Shown here: positions 1 through 10,074 of the stretch, one piece after another
Numbering within the stretch: position 1 is the stretch's first letter
Layout of the letters: each line of letters begins with the position of its first letter
DNA from: Providencia rettgeri
Lineage (GTDB): Bacteria > Pseudomonadota > Gammaproteobacteria > Enterobacterales > Enterobacteriaceae
Length of the DNA: 64,000 nucleotides
Reading direction: 5' to 3'
Assembly (NCBI RefSeq): GCF_041075285.1
Contig: NZ_CP163512.1
Location: forward strand, 1,302,001 to 1,366,000
Program-made: the position numbers and the translations under genes
Notes under the pieces: model-generated
The model's input: only the letters and a program-made list of their open reading frames with translations
Databases searched by the model: none
What the model was told of the DNA's origin: nothing

Positions 1-136
1 CTCCCCTGACGGCAGTCGCTTATGGGACAAAGAAACGTTAACTAAAATGGATAAAGACCGTTTCCGCCAAAGCCTCGGAGGGCTGATTGAAGCTTACGAA
101 GAGGTTGCACGTCGCATTGGGGTACAACTGGATTAA
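1..136 (+). CDS. purC: Phosphoribosylaminoimidazole-succinocarboxamide synthase, 3' end
   Basis: This is the C-terminal 44 residues of SAICAR synthase, which joins aspartate to CAIR in purine biosynthesis. The frame runs from base 2 to the TAA at 134-136 and ends in the enterobacterial PurC tail ([19 protein letters not shown] then IGVQLD). The start lies outside the window. A strong terminator follows. The order purC then tmcA, ypfN and dapE matches the E. coli neighbourhood. Confidence 0.95.
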   Translation, partial: SPDGSRLWDKETLTKMDKDRFRQSLGGLIEAYEEVARRIGVQLD

Positions 137-161
137 GCAGTTTCTATAACATAGATTATTT

Positions 162-188
162 TAGCCTGCATCGCAGGCTATTTTTTTT
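162..188 (+). terminator. Rho-independent terminator of purC
   Basis: An 8-bp perfect stem (TAGCCTGC / GCAGGCTA) with a 3-nt loop is followed directly by eight T. It also covers the last bases of the convergent ECF ATPase gene. There is no U-tract for the minus strand, so it should act only on purC. Confidence 0.9.
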
Positions 189-993
189 GCCATTTGTCCG
201 GGATAAAGGTGTTAGCCCATGCATCAGGTGTAAATGAGGATGTGGGTAAGGCTAACGTTTTACTCAGGGAAATAAGTGTTGGTGCGGGGAGTTCTGAGGT
301 TTGTTGTAGCACTGGGTGACTTAAAATATCGACCGGTGTACCATCGCCGATAAGCCGACCACTTGATAAATGTAAGACCCGCTCAAATTGACGAGCCACG
401 AAATCAAAATCATGGCTAATGGCGATAATACTGGTGCCTTTACCGCGCTGTAAATTTAACCAGTTTTCAAAACGCTTCGTCCATAACGCATCAAAATCAC
501 GACTCGGTTCATCAAGCAATAAAAGTGGTGGTGAAACAGCTTCTAAACATGCAACGGCAACCATTCTGCGTTGTCCCGCATGGAGATCAAGGGGGTGCTT
601 ATCTGCCACATTGGCTAAATGGCAAATTTCCAGCGCACAGTGTACCCGTTCTGCGATGACCTCCTTTGCTAGTTTTTGGCGTTTTAAACCAAAAGCCACT
701 TCACTTTTGACAGTACTGTGGAAAATTTGCTTTTCAGCTTCTTGAAATAAAATTCCCACTTGGTTGGCGCGTTGGGATGCGGGTAATTGTGCAATAACCT
801 GGCCATTTAATAGAACGCTGCCGAATGTAGGGGATAATAAGCCTGCCAATAGGCGCAATAATGTTGACTTTCCGGCACCATTGTCTCCAACCAGTGCAAC
901 CCATTCGCCGGCATGCAAGTTGAATGATAAATCGGAAATATTATCAATATTTGAGCTTGGCCAGCGGTAACTCAAATTATTCAGTTGTAGCAT
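178..993 (-). CDS. ECF transporter ATP-binding protein (second ATPase)
   Basis: A 271-residue ABC ATPase and last gene of the ECF operon. Walker A GDNGAGKST lies near residues 36-44 and Walker B LLLLDEPSRD in the middle. The ABC signature is degenerate: LHAGQ replaces LSGGQ. In heterodimeric ECF ATPases one of the two sites is often altered, so this may be the weaker site. The start overlaps the end of the upstream ATPase gene by 17 bases, indicating translational coupling. It powers uptake of a vitamin-like solute through the T and S subunits encoded just upstream. The substrate cannot be told from this subunit. Confidence 0.85.
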   Translation of the reverse strand: MLQLNNLSYRWPSSNIDNISDLSFNLHAGEWVALVGDNGAGKSTLLRLLAGLLSPTFGSVLLNGQVIAQLPASQRANQVGILFQEAEKQIFHSTVKSEVAFGLKRQKLAKEVIAERVHCALEICHLANVADKHPLDLHAGQRRMVAVACLEAVSPPLLLLDEPSRDFDALWTKRFENWLNLQRGKGTSIIAISHDFDFVARQFERVLHLSSGRLIGDGTPVDILSHPVLQQTSELPAPTLISLSKTLALPTSSFTPDAWANTFIPDKWQKK

Positions 994-1843
994 ATAACCT
1001 CTTAAAAGCCTCGACTAGCTGCTTTTCATCACGGGGGATTGCGCCTTGCCATTGACCAAGTTTGACTAATTCGCCAACAACACGCCATGCATCGGGCATG
1101 TTGATGGTAGCAAGCGTGTTGGGGAAAACCGTCTCTAATGAACCGCTAGACAGTATTTTCCCTGCGGCTGAAAACAGATTTCCTGAACTTAGCAAGAGAA
1201 AATCCTGACAAAAGTGGATAGCAGGTAATAAGTTACGTTCAAAGAGCATCACACAACAATTTGTTTGAACAGAATACGTTTTTAATTGGAGCAAGAGTCG
1301 TTGGGTCGCACTGGGCGTTAGCCGACTAAATGCTTCATCCAACAACAATAATTGTGGGCGCATAGCCAGCGCACTGGCTAGTACGACGCGTTGTGCTTCA
1401 CCACCCGATAAGGTGGCAGGGTGACGATGGCGAAGGGCTTCACAAAAAGTTAATGTGATGGCGTGCTCTACGCGCTGGGTGATCTCATCGACGGACAGGT
1501 TTAGATTTTCAGGACCAAAGGCAATTTCTTGTTCCACCGTAAAAGTACAGCCTGAAAACTGTAATGCGGGGGATTGCTGAATAAGCTGACGAGAAACAGA
1601 CGCTTGGACGACTGAATTATTGATTAGTGGCTGTTGTAATACTTCGGCTACTCCGGTTAGTTCACCGTGCAATAAATCCCCATGCCAGCCCGCAAGAAGT
1701 TGGGCTAGCGTACTCTTGCCACTTCCATTTCCTCCAAGTACACAACACCATTGTCCCGCCTTAAGCTGGATATCAATAGGCCCGAGTAAGGGCTGTTTTG
1801 CACCTTGGGGAATAAAATGCATTTGCTGTAAATTTACCACCAC
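977..1843 (-). CDS. ECF transporter ATP-binding protein (first ATPase)
   Basis: A 288-residue ABC ATPase with a canonical Walker A (GGNGSGKST), signature LSGGEAQRV and Walker B LLLLDEAF. Unlike its partner at 178-993 it keeps a good signature motif. The start chosen is a GTG, and it overlaps the end of the T-component gene by 10 bases. The two ATPases form the energising pair of an energy-coupling factor importer. Around residues 190-235 the sequence departs from the usual ATPase core, as often seen in the CbiO/EcfA family. Confidence 0.85.
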   Translation of the reverse strand: MVVNLQQMHFIPQGAKQPLLGPIDIQLKAGQWCCVLGGNGSGKSTLAQLLAGWHGDLLHGELTGVAEVLQQPLINNSVVQASVSRQLIQQSPALQFSGCTFTVEQEIAFGPENLNLSVDEITQRVEHAITLTFCEALRHRHPATLSGGEAQRVVLASALAMRPQLLLLDEAFSRLTPSATQRLLLQLKTYSVQTNCCVMLFERNLLPAIHFCQDFLLLSSGNLFSAAGKILSSGSLETVFPNTLATINMPDAWRVVGELVKLGQWQGAIPRDEKQLVEAFKRLYATTE

Positions 1844-2538
1844 AGAGCCAATCCACCTTCAATAACGATTAATAATAACAGGCTATAACGCAACCCTATT
1901 TGCCAGTGAGGATCGGCGGGAGGGTTCAGTGTCGTGCGTTTGGCATAATAACGAAAGGCATGCATATCAAGGGCTGCACCGCGAATAGTCAGTTCACTTA
2001 AGGTGTTACTCACTAATGGGAACAATATGGCGGGTAATGAAATACATCGTTGCCAAAAATTACCATCAAGGGGGACGCCCCTTGCTAATTGTGCTTCACG
2101 GATGGTGTTCAACTGTTGCTTAAACTGCTCGACAAGTAAAAGGGGGCCCGCAAAGAGATACGCAAAGCTTGCGGGTAATTTGCTAGCAAATAAAGCACGA
2201 ATAAAGCGCTCGGTTGGCACGTATTGTAGCCAAAGTTGTGACCCGCTGATAATAACCAACAACTTAAACCATAAGGCTAAAGCGAACTCAGGTCGGCTAT
2301 TTTTCAGGGGGGCGCCGGTGAGTAATTGTGCAAGCCATCCACCATGTATTAACCATAAACCCAATCCCATTGGGAGCATAAACCAGACGACAATTTTCCA
2401 GCGGTAACGGGCAGGACGCCATAATAGCAATGTGATAAAGGTGCTACATCCTAGTAGGATCAATGGCCAGCCCAATGGTAAGAAAAATGCGCTGGCACTG
2501 AGCCAAAGCCATAGAGTCAGTGAGGTAAACGGGTGCAC
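1834..2538 (-). CDS. ECF transporter transmembrane (T) component
   Basis: A 234-residue hydrophobic protein with several membrane helices, resembling the CbiQ/EcfT scaffold that couples the two ATPases to the substrate-binding subunit. The region EAQLARGVPLDGNFW near residues 143-157 corresponds to the conserved cytoplasmic coupling-helix motif (A-R-G) of the family. The start is a GTG placed immediately after the TAA of the S-component gene, so the two are translationally linked. Family is well supported; the transported compound is unknown. Confidence 0.85.
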   Translation of the reverse strand: MHPFTSLTLWLWLSASAFFLPLGWPLILLGCSTFITLLLWRPARYRWKIVVWFMLPMGLGLWLIHGGWLAQLLTGAPLKNSRPEFALALWFKLLVIISGSQLWLQYVPTERFIRALFASKLPASFAYLFAGPLLLVEQFKQQLNTIREAQLARGVPLDGNFWQRCISLPAILFPLVSNTLSELTIRGAALDMHAFRYYAKRTTLNPPADPHWQIGLRYSLLLLIVIEGGLALWW

Positions 2539-3120
2539 TTAACGTACCTTAGCCATATTGGGGTAGTTACGTTGTACACGTTCAGGCAATTGTCGAACTA
2601 ATAACCAGGCGACTAAAGCGGATATGATCTTATCAGCAATATTGGCGCCTAATACAGTGATAGCCACAGATTCAAGTAAGTTATCACCCACCGCATGAAA
2701 ATAGGCGACAAAGAAATCGGCTCCACTACCGGTTGTACCACCAAATAAATAAGTACGAATAGGTACCGCAACAATCATTAAGGCGAAAGTGATGAGGATA
2801 CCAGAACCAATAACACGGGGTAATGTACGAAAACCACCTGCACGAGCTAAAAGTCCCGCGCTTAAACCAATCATCATTGCAACAGGTGCAAAGGCAGCAG
2901 CAATTGGGCCACTCAATAACCCCCACAGTAGATTTGTCAATAAGCCGCTCGTGAGCGCAGCCCAAGGTCCAGCGAGTAAGGCACAAATTATTGTGCCGAT
3001 GGAATCAAGAAAAATAGGCAGTTTTAACATGGTACTTAATTGGCCTACAACCATGTTTATTGCAATGGAAAACACAATAAGCGTGAGTGTACGACTGGAA
3101 ATAAACGCTGATTTACTCAT
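2539..3120 (-). CDS. ECF transporter substrate-binding (S) component
   Basis: A 193-residue integral membrane protein of about six helices, the solute-binding subunit of the ECF importer. The stretch LPIFLDSIGTIICALLAGPW followed by a glycine/asparagine-rich loop is typical of the YpaA/RibU-like S-component superfamily. The start was set at the ATG at 3120 (MSKSAFISS); the frame is open further upstream, but that would overlap the end of the PPC-domain gene. Being in one operon with its own T and A subunits marks it as a dedicated rather than shared ECF system. Riboflavin-type ligands are possible, but no riboswitch is visible upstream. Confidence 0.8.
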   Translation of the reverse strand: MSKSAFISSRTLTLIVFSIAINMVVGQLSTMLKLPIFLDSIGTIICALLAGPWAALTSGLLTNLLWGLLSGPIAAAFAPVAMMIGLSAGLLARAGGFRTLPRVIGSGILITFALMIVAVPIRTYLFGGTTGSGADFFVAYFHAVGDNLLESVAITVLGANIADKIISALVAWLLVRQLPERVQRNYPNMAKVR

Positions 3121-3151
3121 AAGAAAACCATTCCTTGCAAAATAAAAGAAA

Positions 3152-3577
3152 TTAACGTGGAACAACAACCAGTTCTTCGTAGCCAGACAGGGCACAGGGC
3201 TCCCTTGTAAAAGTGATATTTTCAAGTTCACCAATGATTAATTCCAATGTAGTTCTAACACTGCAACCGGGCATCATGTGCCCGCCTCGCATATGACCTT
3301 TTTCATCAGAAACAGACAAATGCAAATGTTCGCCATTGGCTTCTAACGTGCCAATTAATGAGACGATTTCGAATTTACCGCAGGTGTGATCTGTCTCTTC
3401 TTGTCCTGCAAAACGGAGCGCGACATCGGTTAAACTGCCCACACAGCCTGCGATAAAGGCGGCTTGGAAACCGTGCTGGGTGATGTGTTTTCTTAACGTT
3501 AATAAGACGTCTTCACCGGGAAGCAAACGGATCGCAATAAAACGTGCGTTTGAGTAAGGGGATAATGCTTGAGTCAT
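3152..3577 (-). CDS. PPC/DUF296 domain protein
   Basis: A 141-residue single-domain protein of the PPC (plants and prokaryotes conserved, DUF296) family. The family's histidine set is present: GEHLHLSVSDEKGHMRGGH near residues 86-104. In structures of family members such histidines bind a metal. It is the first gene of an operon with the ECF importer and is 31 bases from the S-component start. The start is the ATG at 3577 (MTQALSPYSNAR); an upstream in-frame ATG at 3631 gives an 18-residue extension not typical of the family. Its biochemical role is unknown. The operon suggests a link to the imported compound, as enzyme or sensor. Confidence 0.8.
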   Translation of the reverse strand: MTQALSPYSNARFIAIRLLPGEDVLLTLRKHITQHGFQAAFIAGCVGSLTDVALRFAGQEETDHTCGKFEIVSLIGTLEANGEHLHLSVSDEKGHMRGGHMMPGCSVRTTLELIIGELENITFTREPCALSGYEELVVVPR

Positions 3578-3649
3578 ATGTTTAATCCTAAGCGCTGAAA
3601 TTGTATAAAGCGTTGCATAACGAGGTAACATATTAAAATTTCAACTAAT

Positions 3650-3866
3650 CTAGGAGCATCTTTTTGGGGCGATGTTTATGCGAATTAAAGCTATTTTAGG
3701 CAAGGGAACTGTTCGCTGCTAAGTGGATTCGGCAAGAGGCTCTGAACATAGCATCATACTTCAATCAAATAAGCGACAGCTTGAACCATACTCCCATCAA
3801 TTTTTCGGGTTGTTTTTTGCCCTTTATTCGCGGTAAAAATCAGTAAAAAAGATAAACCGCCTCTAG
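3650..3866 (+). repeat. MITE-like element, copy A
   Basis: A 217-bp non-coding element bounded by CTAG at both ends (3650-3653 and 3863-3866). Its right part (TTATTCGCGGTAAAAATCAG, then AAAGATAAACCGCCTCTAG) matches copies B, C and D. Its left part shares the GATTTTAGGCAAGGG-like segment (here CTATTTTAGGCAAGGG). The ends form degenerate inverted repeats. It lies about 70 bp upstream of the PPC-ECF operon. It is the most diverged copy. Confidence 0.65.
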
Positions 3867-4397
3867 GTTATAAATTTAGTGTATTGATTACCTATGGGTA
3901 TTATACGCAATATTTGAACGGTTTCTGGGGGGGAGGGCATTTGAAGCAAACTTCAGGAAATCACACTATGAGTTGGTGTTTATCGTGAGGAAAATTAAAA
4001 AAAAGGGCGGGTAAAAAAATAAAGAGTGATGAATATTCCGAGAATTTAGTTTAAGTTTTTTGACGAAATGTATAATTCCAGCGCAATCACGGTTTATTTT
4101 CACATTTTGCACCTTTACCATGGATTATGCTAAAGAGAGTCTTTGTTAAGCCATGTAAGAAAACACGTCAAATATTGGCATTACGGGCATGGGAATATAG
4201 TAACAATTGTTGTAAATATGTGCTTAAGGTGCAATTAAACGGTAAATAAAAGTCATCAACTCAATATTAAGATGGATTAATTATAAAAAGAGTTGGTGTA
4301 ATTATTTGCTTCTTAACTAATGACTCAATAACATGTTTTAAAATAAGTTATTTTGCTACTCACAATAATTATTCGCCAGTTTTACAGGGAAAAATCT
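3867..4397. other. Intergenic region, no gene seen
   Basis: About 530 AT-rich bases between MITE copy A and the UPF0756 gene. No convincing coding frame or RNA gene was recognised. A TTTGCACCTT near 4107 and an AAGGTGCAAT near 4225 could pair over about 100 bases, but this is weak. It presumably holds the promoter of the UPF0756-tmcA pair. Confidence 0.5.
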
Positions 4398-4850
4398 ATG
4401 AGTCACGTTGACCCCACATTAATCATTCTTTTAGTCTTGGCTGGATTAGGGATCATTAGCCATAATATGACCGTCACACTTGCCATGTTATTTTTATTGG
4501 TTGTACGAATAACCCCACTTAATAATTACTTTCCTTGGATTGAAAAGTATGGATTAACCATCGGGATTTTGATCTTAACTATCGGGGTAATGGCACCTAT
4601 TGCGAGTGGAAAAATTAGTGCAGGTGAAGTGTTGGGATCGTTTTTGAATTGGAAATCTATCCTAGCTATTGTAATTGGTATCGCGGTTTCTTGGTTAGGG
4701 AGTCGCGGCGTGACATTAATGTCAAATCAGCCTTCTACTGTTGCTGGGCTACTCGTTGGAACCGTAATAGGCGTCGCACTGTTTAGAGGGGTTCCCGTTG
4801 GGCCTTTGATTGCCGCAGGGATACTGTCGTTATTAATCGGAAAATCTTAG
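4398..4850 (+). CDS. yeaL: UPF0756 (DUF441) inner-membrane protein YeaL
   Basis: A 150-residue membrane protein matching the E. coli YeaL family in length and pattern, with four to five hydrophobic helices and the conserved [20 protein letters not shown] region. The function is unknown. The start is the ATG at 4398 (MSHVDPT), preceded by CAGGGA; the upstream in-frame ATG adds 15 residues that the family lacks. The stop is only 7 bases before tmcA, so the two are probably co-transcribed. In E. coli yeaL is elsewhere, so this pairing is lineage-specific. Confidence 0.9.
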   Translation: MSHVDPTLIILLVLAGLGIISHNMTVTLAMLFLLVVRITPLNNYFPWIEKYGLTIGILILTIGVMAPIASGKISAGEVLGSFLNWKSILAIVIGIAVSWLGSRGVTLMSNQPSTVAGLLVGTVIGVALFRGVPVGPLIAAGILSLLIGKS

Positions 4851-4857
4851 CTGCCCT

Positions 4858-6879
4858 ATGAATGATTTACTGCCTGCCATTGCAGCACAACTGCGAAAAT
4901 GTGGCTTGCGTCGTCTCTTAGTTTTGTCTGGTGATGATGCGTGGATATCACAACAGCTTATACAGATGCAAGAGGTACTTAGCGGGGATTGGCTCACGAT
5001 TTCATCTGATTTACCCTCAGGGATCTTGCCTGAAAATGCCCACTTATTGTTAGGGCGGGAGTTCTTACATGGTATTTTTGATGCACGCAAAGGGATCCAC
5101 AGTGAAGCACTTGCCATGCAAGCTGGTACGTTAAAGGCAGGAAGTTTATTGGTTTTTTGCACTGTGCCCCAAGAGGCATGGCCAAATCACCCAGATATCG
5201 ATAGCCTGCGCTGGAACGAGCAGCATGGCATTATTTCAACACCGCATTTTGTTCACCATTTACAACGTCTGATGAACGCCTCTAATGATGTTATTTTTTA
5301 CCAACAAGGAAAAAAAGCGAGTGCATCATTATTGGATAATAATGCTGTTTGGCAACCACCGACAGGGCAGTTGACGGATCAACAACAGCATGTTTTGAAT
5401 AAATTATTAGTAGGTGAAGAAGGTGTTTGGGGGCTCATTGCCCCAAGGGGGCGCGGAAAATCAACGGTAGCCGGGCGGCTAATACGGCAATGGCAGGGGG
5501 AGTGTTGGTGCTGCGCGCCAGCTAAAGCCTCTACGGATGTGCTAGGGCAACATGCGGGGAAGCCACTTCATTTTTGGTCGCCAGATGCGTTACTAGCTTA
5601 TTGCCAAGCCGGTAACATAATAAGCGCAGACTGGCTAATTATTGATGAAGCTGCGGCGATCCCCAGTTATTTGTTACGCCAATTGATTGAATATTTCCCG
5701 CGCGTACTGCTGACCACCACTGTTGATGGTTATGAAGGGACAGGGCGCGGCTTTATACTAAAGTTTTGTGCGAACTTACCCCGTTTTACGGCTTTAACTT
5801 TAGATGATCCCATCCGTTTTGCTACTAATGATCCGTTAGAACGCTGGATAAATCAGGCGTTATTGTTGCAAGAGCCAAATCCGATTTTAACTCAACATAA
5901 TACAATTGAGTATCAATCAATTAGCCAAAGTGAATTGGCAACAGATGAGAGCAAACTTGCCTCGTTTTATGGCTTATTAATGAGCGCGCATTATCGAACT
6001 TCCCCATTAGATTTACGTCGTTTATTGGATGCGAAAAATCAGCATTTTATGGCTGCGTTCAGCCCCCAAAGTCATCAGCATTTTTTAGGTGCGTTATGGA
6101 TGGTGGATGAAGGATCATTAGATAAACCATTAAGTTGGCAAATTTGGGCGGGATTACGCCGTCCACGTGGAAATTTAGTCGCCCAATCATTAGCCGCGCA
6201 CAGTTATTTTCCGCAAGCAGCACAGTGGAAGTCGCAAAGGGTGATGCGTATTGCTGTCGATACTCATTATCGGCGACAGCAAATAGGTTTGACATTACTT
6301 GATAAACAAAAGCAGAGCCCTGATGTGCAAGGTTTGGATTTTCTTTCCGTTAGTTTTGGCTTAACACCAGACCTGCTCGCATTCTGGCAACAAGCAGGGT
6401 TTAGGCTTATTCGAGTTGGTTCGCAAAAAGAGGCCAGTAGTGGGTGCTTTACCGCGATGGCGATTTTACCTATGACTGTAAGAGCTCAGCAATTATGCGA
6501 ACGTGGTGAAATATTGCTACAACGTGATATTAACATGCGAACCGATCTTAGCGAATTTGCGCTGTGTTCGAGTGATGATCAGCAACTTATGCAAGAAGAT
6601 TGGCTTGAACTGATAGGCTTTAGTGAATTTAAACGACCAGTTTCCGCGAGTCAAAGTGCGATTTTACGCCTATTAGCCCACGTTCCTGACTCAGCGCCGC
6701 TGTTAAGAAACTATTTTGAACAGCGCCATTCATTGGCGCAAATATGCGAAGAATTTAAGCTGACAGGGCAAAAACAGTGGCTAAGTAGCGCCAGAAAGCA
6801 GGTTGGTATCTGGGTAAAACAATACCAGCCAGCGCTATTATCAGAAATTGTTCAAAAAGTTACTGCTTCTTATCCTTAG
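4858..6879 (+). CDS. tmcA: tRNA(Met) cytidine acetyltransferase TmcA
   Basis: A 673-residue enzyme that makes N4-acetylcytidine at the wobble position of elongator tRNA-Met, using acetyl-CoA and ATP. Visible parts in order: N-terminal DUF1726 domain, helicase-like ATPase with Walker [10 protein letters not shown] (near residue 198) and Walker [12 protein letters not shown], then a GNAT domain ([14 protein letters not shown] near residue 465) and the C-terminal tRNA-binding part. Length equals the E. coli enzyme. The last 20 bases overlap the convergent ypfN gene. Confidence 0.95.
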   Translation: MNDLLPAIAAQLRKCGLRRLLVLSGDDAWISQQLIQMQEVLSGDWLTISSDLPSGILPENAHLLLGREFLHGIFDARKGIHSEALAMQAGTLKAGSLLVFCTVPQEAWPNHPDIDSLRWNEQHGIISTPHFVHHLQRLMNASNDVIFYQQGKKASASLLDNNAVWQPPTGQLTDQQQHVLNKLLVGEEGVWGLIAPRGRGKSTVAGRLIRQWQGECWCCAPAKASTDVLGQHAGKPLHFWSPDALLAYCQAGNIISADWLIIDEAAAIPSYLLRQLIEYFPRVLLTTTVDGYEGTGRGFILKFCANLPRFTALTLDDPIRFATNDPLERWINQALLLQEPNPILTQHNTIEYQSISQSELATDESKLASFYGLLMSAHYRTSPLDLRRLLDAKNQHFMAAFSPQSHQHFLGALWMVDEGSLDKPLSWQIWAGLRRPRGNLVAQSLAAHSYFPQAAQWKSQRVMRIAVDTHYRRQQIGLTLLDKQKQSPDVQGLDFLSVSFGLTPDLLAFWQQAGFRLIRVGSQKEASSGCFTAMAILPMTVRAQQLCERGEILLQRDINMRTDLSEFALCSSDDQQLMQEDWLELIGFSEFKRPVSASQSAILRLLAHVPDSAPLLRNYFEQRHSLAQICEEFKLTGQKQWLSSARKQVGIWVKQYQPALLSEIVQKVTASYP

Positions 6880-7051
6880 GCCAGTCGTCTTCATCGTCCC
6901 ACAAATGATTATTGTCTTTGTGGGGGGGGATCTGCGGTTTGTCATCAAGAAATTTTTTGGGGTCGAGTTTCATCATTTCTTTAATGGAGTTCCAAATAAG
7001 CCCAACCAAGAGAAGGATAATTATCCACCAGTAGTCTGCTAACCATTGCAT
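6860..7051 (-). CDS. ypfN: UPF0370 small membrane protein YpfN
   Basis: A 63-residue protein with one N-terminal membrane helix ([18 protein letters not shown]) and a charged cytoplasmic tail rich in Asp, Lys and Trp ([15 protein letters not shown]). It closely follows E. coli YpfN in length and sequence. The function is unknown. It lies tail-to-tail with tmcA, overlapping by 20 bases, an arrangement close to that in E. coli. Confidence 0.93.
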   Translation of the reverse strand: MQWLADYWWIIILLLVGLIWNSIKEMMKLDPKKFLDDKPQIPPHKDNNHLWDDEDDWPKDKKQ

Positions 7052-7275
7052 TTATTATCACCATTTATCATTGTTACGTTATCGCAGCGTTAGCGATGTT
7101 ATGTGCATACCATTAAGACGAGTTACAACAATAAGACTAATGGGCTTAAACAGGGAAAAGCGTCTTTTCATTAAACTCGTTTACTATTACAGTATATCAT
7201 TGATATAACTGAGAGTTACCACATATTTATCAGGGTTTTACCGTTACACGGGTTTGCAAGGGAGCTCAGGCAAAT

Positions 7276-7668
7276 TTGAAAAAAATCCTTCTTATTATAC
7301 TTGGTTGGTTGGCAGTGGCACTGGCTTTTGCTGGGGTAATATTGCCAGTTCTTCCCACAACGCCATTTTTATTATTAGCCGCATGGTGTTTTTCTCGCTC
7401 ATCGCCGCGTTTTCACCACTGGTTATTGTATCGCTCTTGGTTTGGCGGCTATATACGTCATTGGCAAAAGCACCGAGGCTTGCCAAAAGGTGCAAAACCT
7501 AAAGCGATTGTTTTGATTTTACTCACTTTTTCATTATCAATTTGGGTTGTCAGCTATCTCTGGTTAAAAATCGGCTTATTCGCTTTGCTTTGTTGGTTGC
7601 TTATTTTTATGTACCGACTTCCGGTGGTTGATGAGCCGATACCTCGCCGCGATAAAACCACACCCTAG
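7276..7668 (+). CDS. ybaN: DUF454 inner-membrane protein (YbaN-like)
   Basis: A 130-residue membrane protein of the DUF454 family with conserved LPVLPTTPFLLLAAWCFSRSSPRFHHWL and SWFGGYIRHWQKHRGLP segments and two hydrophobic regions. It aligns along its length with E. coli YbaN (unknown function). The start is a TTG at 7276; no in-frame ATG or GTG fits, and GGAG/CAGG motifs lie just upstream. Confidence in the family is high and in the exact start moderate. Confidence 0.88.
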   Translation: MKKILLIILGWLAVALAFAGVILPVLPTTPFLLLAAWCFSRSSPRFHHWLLYRSWFGGYIRHWQKHRGLPKGAKPKAIVLILLTFSLSIWVVSYLWLKIGLFALLCWLLIFMYRLPVVDEPIPRRDKTTP

Positions 7669-7720
7669 TTTGCAAATGTTAAACTATGATGTGGTTTATT
7701 ATGTGATATTAACGGTAAAG

Positions 7721-8389
7721 TCACTCCGGGATTTTAATATAACGGTCAAAAACATAATCTAGGTTATTGATTAACCAGTTTTTCCCAAGAATATCTTCTT
7801 GTTCCAAAACCTGCTTGACGATCTCGGTGGTTAACAGTTGTTCCGCTTCGTGGGAAAGTGGCCAATAGCTAATATGCCAAGGTTCGTAGGCGACTCCGGC
7901 GTTTTTTGCGGTGAAAGGGCGGTAAAAATCAAAGGTAGCCATATTATCAGATAACCAATCATTTAGCGGTGCAAGATAACCACCTGTTTCGTACTCCCAA
8001 GGCTCCAATTGCAATGTTTGGCCTGCGGGAATGCGTAAAGGGTCATACACATCAATCTCGGTTCCCCAATGATGGCGGCTTGCACCCGGTAATGCCGACC
8101 AATGCAAAATCGCCTCGCAAAGTTCACCTTCTGAAAGCTGCGTAATGTCGAGTGGTTGGCTATTGTGATCAAGAACAGGGCGTTTTCCTGTAAATTTTTC
8201 ATTCCAAATCACTTGCTGTCGTGCAAAATCACGAAATGCGCTTGCCGATTGCAATTTAAAGCCTGCTCTTGCAGCAGCTTGCTGCATGGCGAGGAAGGCT
8301 TTTGTCGCATTAAATTGCAAACGGTGAGCGCCACCAAGGGTGACTAAATGATCGGTTGAGCGGCCAGTCAGCATGTCAATGGTGATCAT
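7721..8389 (-). CDS. M15 family metallopeptidase (D,D-carboxypeptidase type)
   Basis: A 222-residue zinc peptidase of the VanY/LdcB-like M15B group. Zinc and catalytic motifs are visible: [10 protein letters not shown], then [12 protein letters not shown], and EPWHISYW near the C-terminus. Family members cleave peptide stems of peptidoglycan (L,D- or D,D-bonds). No signal peptide is seen, which suggests a cytoplasmic role in muropeptide recycling; this is inference. Its ATG overlaps the dapE stop by four bases, so it is translated as part of a yffB-dapE-peptidase operon. Confidence 0.82.
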   Translation of the reverse strand: MITIDMLTGRSTDHLVTLGGAHRLQFNATKAFLAMQQAAARAGFKLQSASAFRDFARQQVIWNEKFTGKRPVLDHNSQPLDITQLSEGELCEAILHWSALPGASRHHWGTEIDVYDPLRIPAGQTLQLEPWEYETGGYLAPLNDWLSDNMATFDFYRPFTAKNAGVAYEPWHISYWPLSHEAEQLLTTEIVKQVLEQEDILGKNWLINNLDYVFDRYIKIPE

Positions 8390-9513
8390 AAAAGTAGTAA
8401 CTCCATAACTCGCTCATAGATCCGTGCCAGTTGCTGTAAATCGTCAACACTAACGCATTCATCAACCTTATGAATGGTGGCATTTAATGGACCTAACTCA
8501 ATAACTTGGGTTCCCATTTGAGCAATGAAACGACCATCAGAAGTCCCACCGCTGGTGGACAACTCAGCGGTACGCCCCGTGACTTCTTGAATTGCTTGTA
8601 AAGTCGCTGAGACTAACTCACCCTTGTCCGTTAAAAAAGGCTGACCCGATAGCGACCATTCAATTTTATATTCCAGTCCATAGCGAGATAACATTTCCGT
8701 GACCCTGTCACGAATCATGGTGTCAGTTAATTCCGTACTAAAACGGAAGTTAAACTGTACAAATAATTCCCCGGGGATCACATTACTAGCACCCGTCCCC
8801 CCATGAATATTCGCTATCTGCATGGTGGTTGCCGGGAAAAAGGCATTGCCGTTATCCCAAGTTGTGGTCGTTAGTTCTTGTAAAAATGCAGCCGCACGAT
8901 GCACAGGATTATCGGCAAGGTGTGGGTAGGCGACATGACCTTGCGTGCCGAGAACTGTTAAATCTGCCGTTATTGACCCGCGCCGTCCGTTTTTAATGAT
9001 ATCGCCGAGCTTCGTTTGGCTGGAGGGCTCGCCAACCAAACAATAATCAACACTCTCATTGCGCTTTATCAGGGCTTCAACAACCTTGACAGTCCCATCG
9101 TGAGCGTCAGCTTCTTCATCAGAGGTGATCAAAAATGCTAAACGACCTTGGTGCGCAGGATATTTTTCAACAAAGCGCTCAGCGGCGACAACCATCGCTG
9201 CCACAGAGCCTTTCATATCGGCTGCACCACGACCATACAAATGCTGATTAATAATTGTTGGTGTGAATGGGGGCGTTTGCCAGTTTGCACTGTTCCCCGC
9301 AGGGACAACATCAGTGTGACCGGCAAACGCTAATGTGGTGCCAGTACCTCTGTGTGCCCAAAAATTGAGTGTCTTACCAAAGTGCATGGGTTCAACGATA
9401 AAACCGATTTTTTGTAGCCTGTCGGTGAGTATTGCTTGGCACCCTTGGTCGTCAGGACTAATTGACGGACGAGAAATAAGCTCTTTTGCTAATTGAATAA
9501 CAGGACAATCCAT
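8386..9513 (-). CDS. dapE: Succinyl-diaminopimelate desuccinylase DapE
   Basis: A 375-residue M20 metallohydrolase that converts N-succinyl-LL-diaminopimelate to LL-DAP and succinate in lysine and peptidoglycan synthesis. Zinc ligands and catalytic residues are present: [29 protein letters not shown], and the C-terminal [13 protein letters not shown]. Length equals E. coli DapE. It sits 12 bases after yffB and overlaps the M15 peptidase gene by four bases. Its product feeds the cell wall that the peptidase acts on. Confidence 0.96.
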   Translation of the reverse strand: MDCPVIQLAKELISRPSISPDDQGCQAILTDRLQKIGFIVEPMHFGKTLNFWAHRGTGTTLAFAGHTDVVPAGNSANWQTPPFTPTIINQHLYGRGAADMKGSVAAMVVAAERFVEKYPAHQGRLAFLITSDEEADAHDGTVKVVEALIKRNESVDYCLVGEPSSQTKLGDIIKNGRRGSITADLTVLGTQGHVAYPHLADNPVHRAAAFLQELTTTTWDNGNAFFPATTMQIANIHGGTGASNVIPGELFVQFNFRFSTELTDTMIRDRVTEMLSRYGLEYKIEWSLSGQPFLTDKGELVSATLQAIQEVTGRTAELSTSGGTSDGRFIAQMGTQVIELGPLNATIHKVDECVSVDDLQQLARIYERVMELLLL

Positions 9514-9525
9514 TTAATCACCTAA

Positions 9526-9897
9526 CTACTGAATAAAAGTGTGGTACTCATCGGCACTAAAACCGACTAAATAGCGGTTATCTGTTGAAACTAAAACAGG
9601 ACGTTTGATCATTGCGGGTTCAGCAAGTAATGCCTTTTTGGCGCTTGTGGCATCAATAATCGCATTCTTTTGGTCATCGCTGAGTTTACGCCAAGTTGTC
9701 CCTCGTTTATTGACAAGGATTTCCCAATCAATATGCTCAAGAAATTGGCAAAGCAACGCATCGTCCAGACCATCAACACGATAATCATGGAACTGATAGT
9801 CGACCCCATTGTCTTCTAAGTAGCGACGCGCTTTTTTGATGGTGTCACAGTTTTTAATTCCATACATAATATAAGGAGAAGAAGGGGTTTTAGACAT
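9526..9897 (-). CDS. yffB: ArsC/Spx-like protein YffB
   Basis: A 123-residue thioredoxin-fold protein of the ArsC family. The signature GIKNCDTIKKARRYLE carries the single active-site-type cysteine, followed by YRVDGLD and KRGTTWRKL, all as in E. coli YffB. Its role is not established; a glutathione-dependent thiol reductase activity has been suggested for relatives. It begins the operon with dapE. The N-terminus (MSKTPSSPYI) is slightly longer than in E. coli. Confidence 0.92.
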   Translation of the reverse strand: MSKTPSSPYIMYGIKNCDTIKKARRYLEDNGVDYQFHDYRVDGLDDALLCQFLEHIDWEILVNKRGTTWRKLSDDQKNAIIDATSAKKALLAEPAMIKRPVLVSTDNRYLVGFSADEYHTFIQ

Positions 9898-10074
9898 ACA
9901 TTTTTCCTCTAAAGCGAATGATTTACCTTACATAATGCGGGAAAATGCATTATGGGTCTACCCCCAATAATACAAATAAAAGTAGCGATTTATTACGGTG
10001 ATTATATTATTATTTAGTGCAATCATAATAACAAATATTGATTATATAATCTTTAACAAGGTTAATTACCCTTT

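Noticed and set aside
7915..7932. GGTAAAAATCA motif as a further MITE copy
   Set aside because: It lies inside the M15 peptidase coding frame and none of the flanking element sequence is present.
9945..9975. NarL/NarP heptamer pair (CTACCCCCAATAATAC) near yffB
   Set aside because: Only one approximate heptamer, wrong spacing for a 7-2-7 site.
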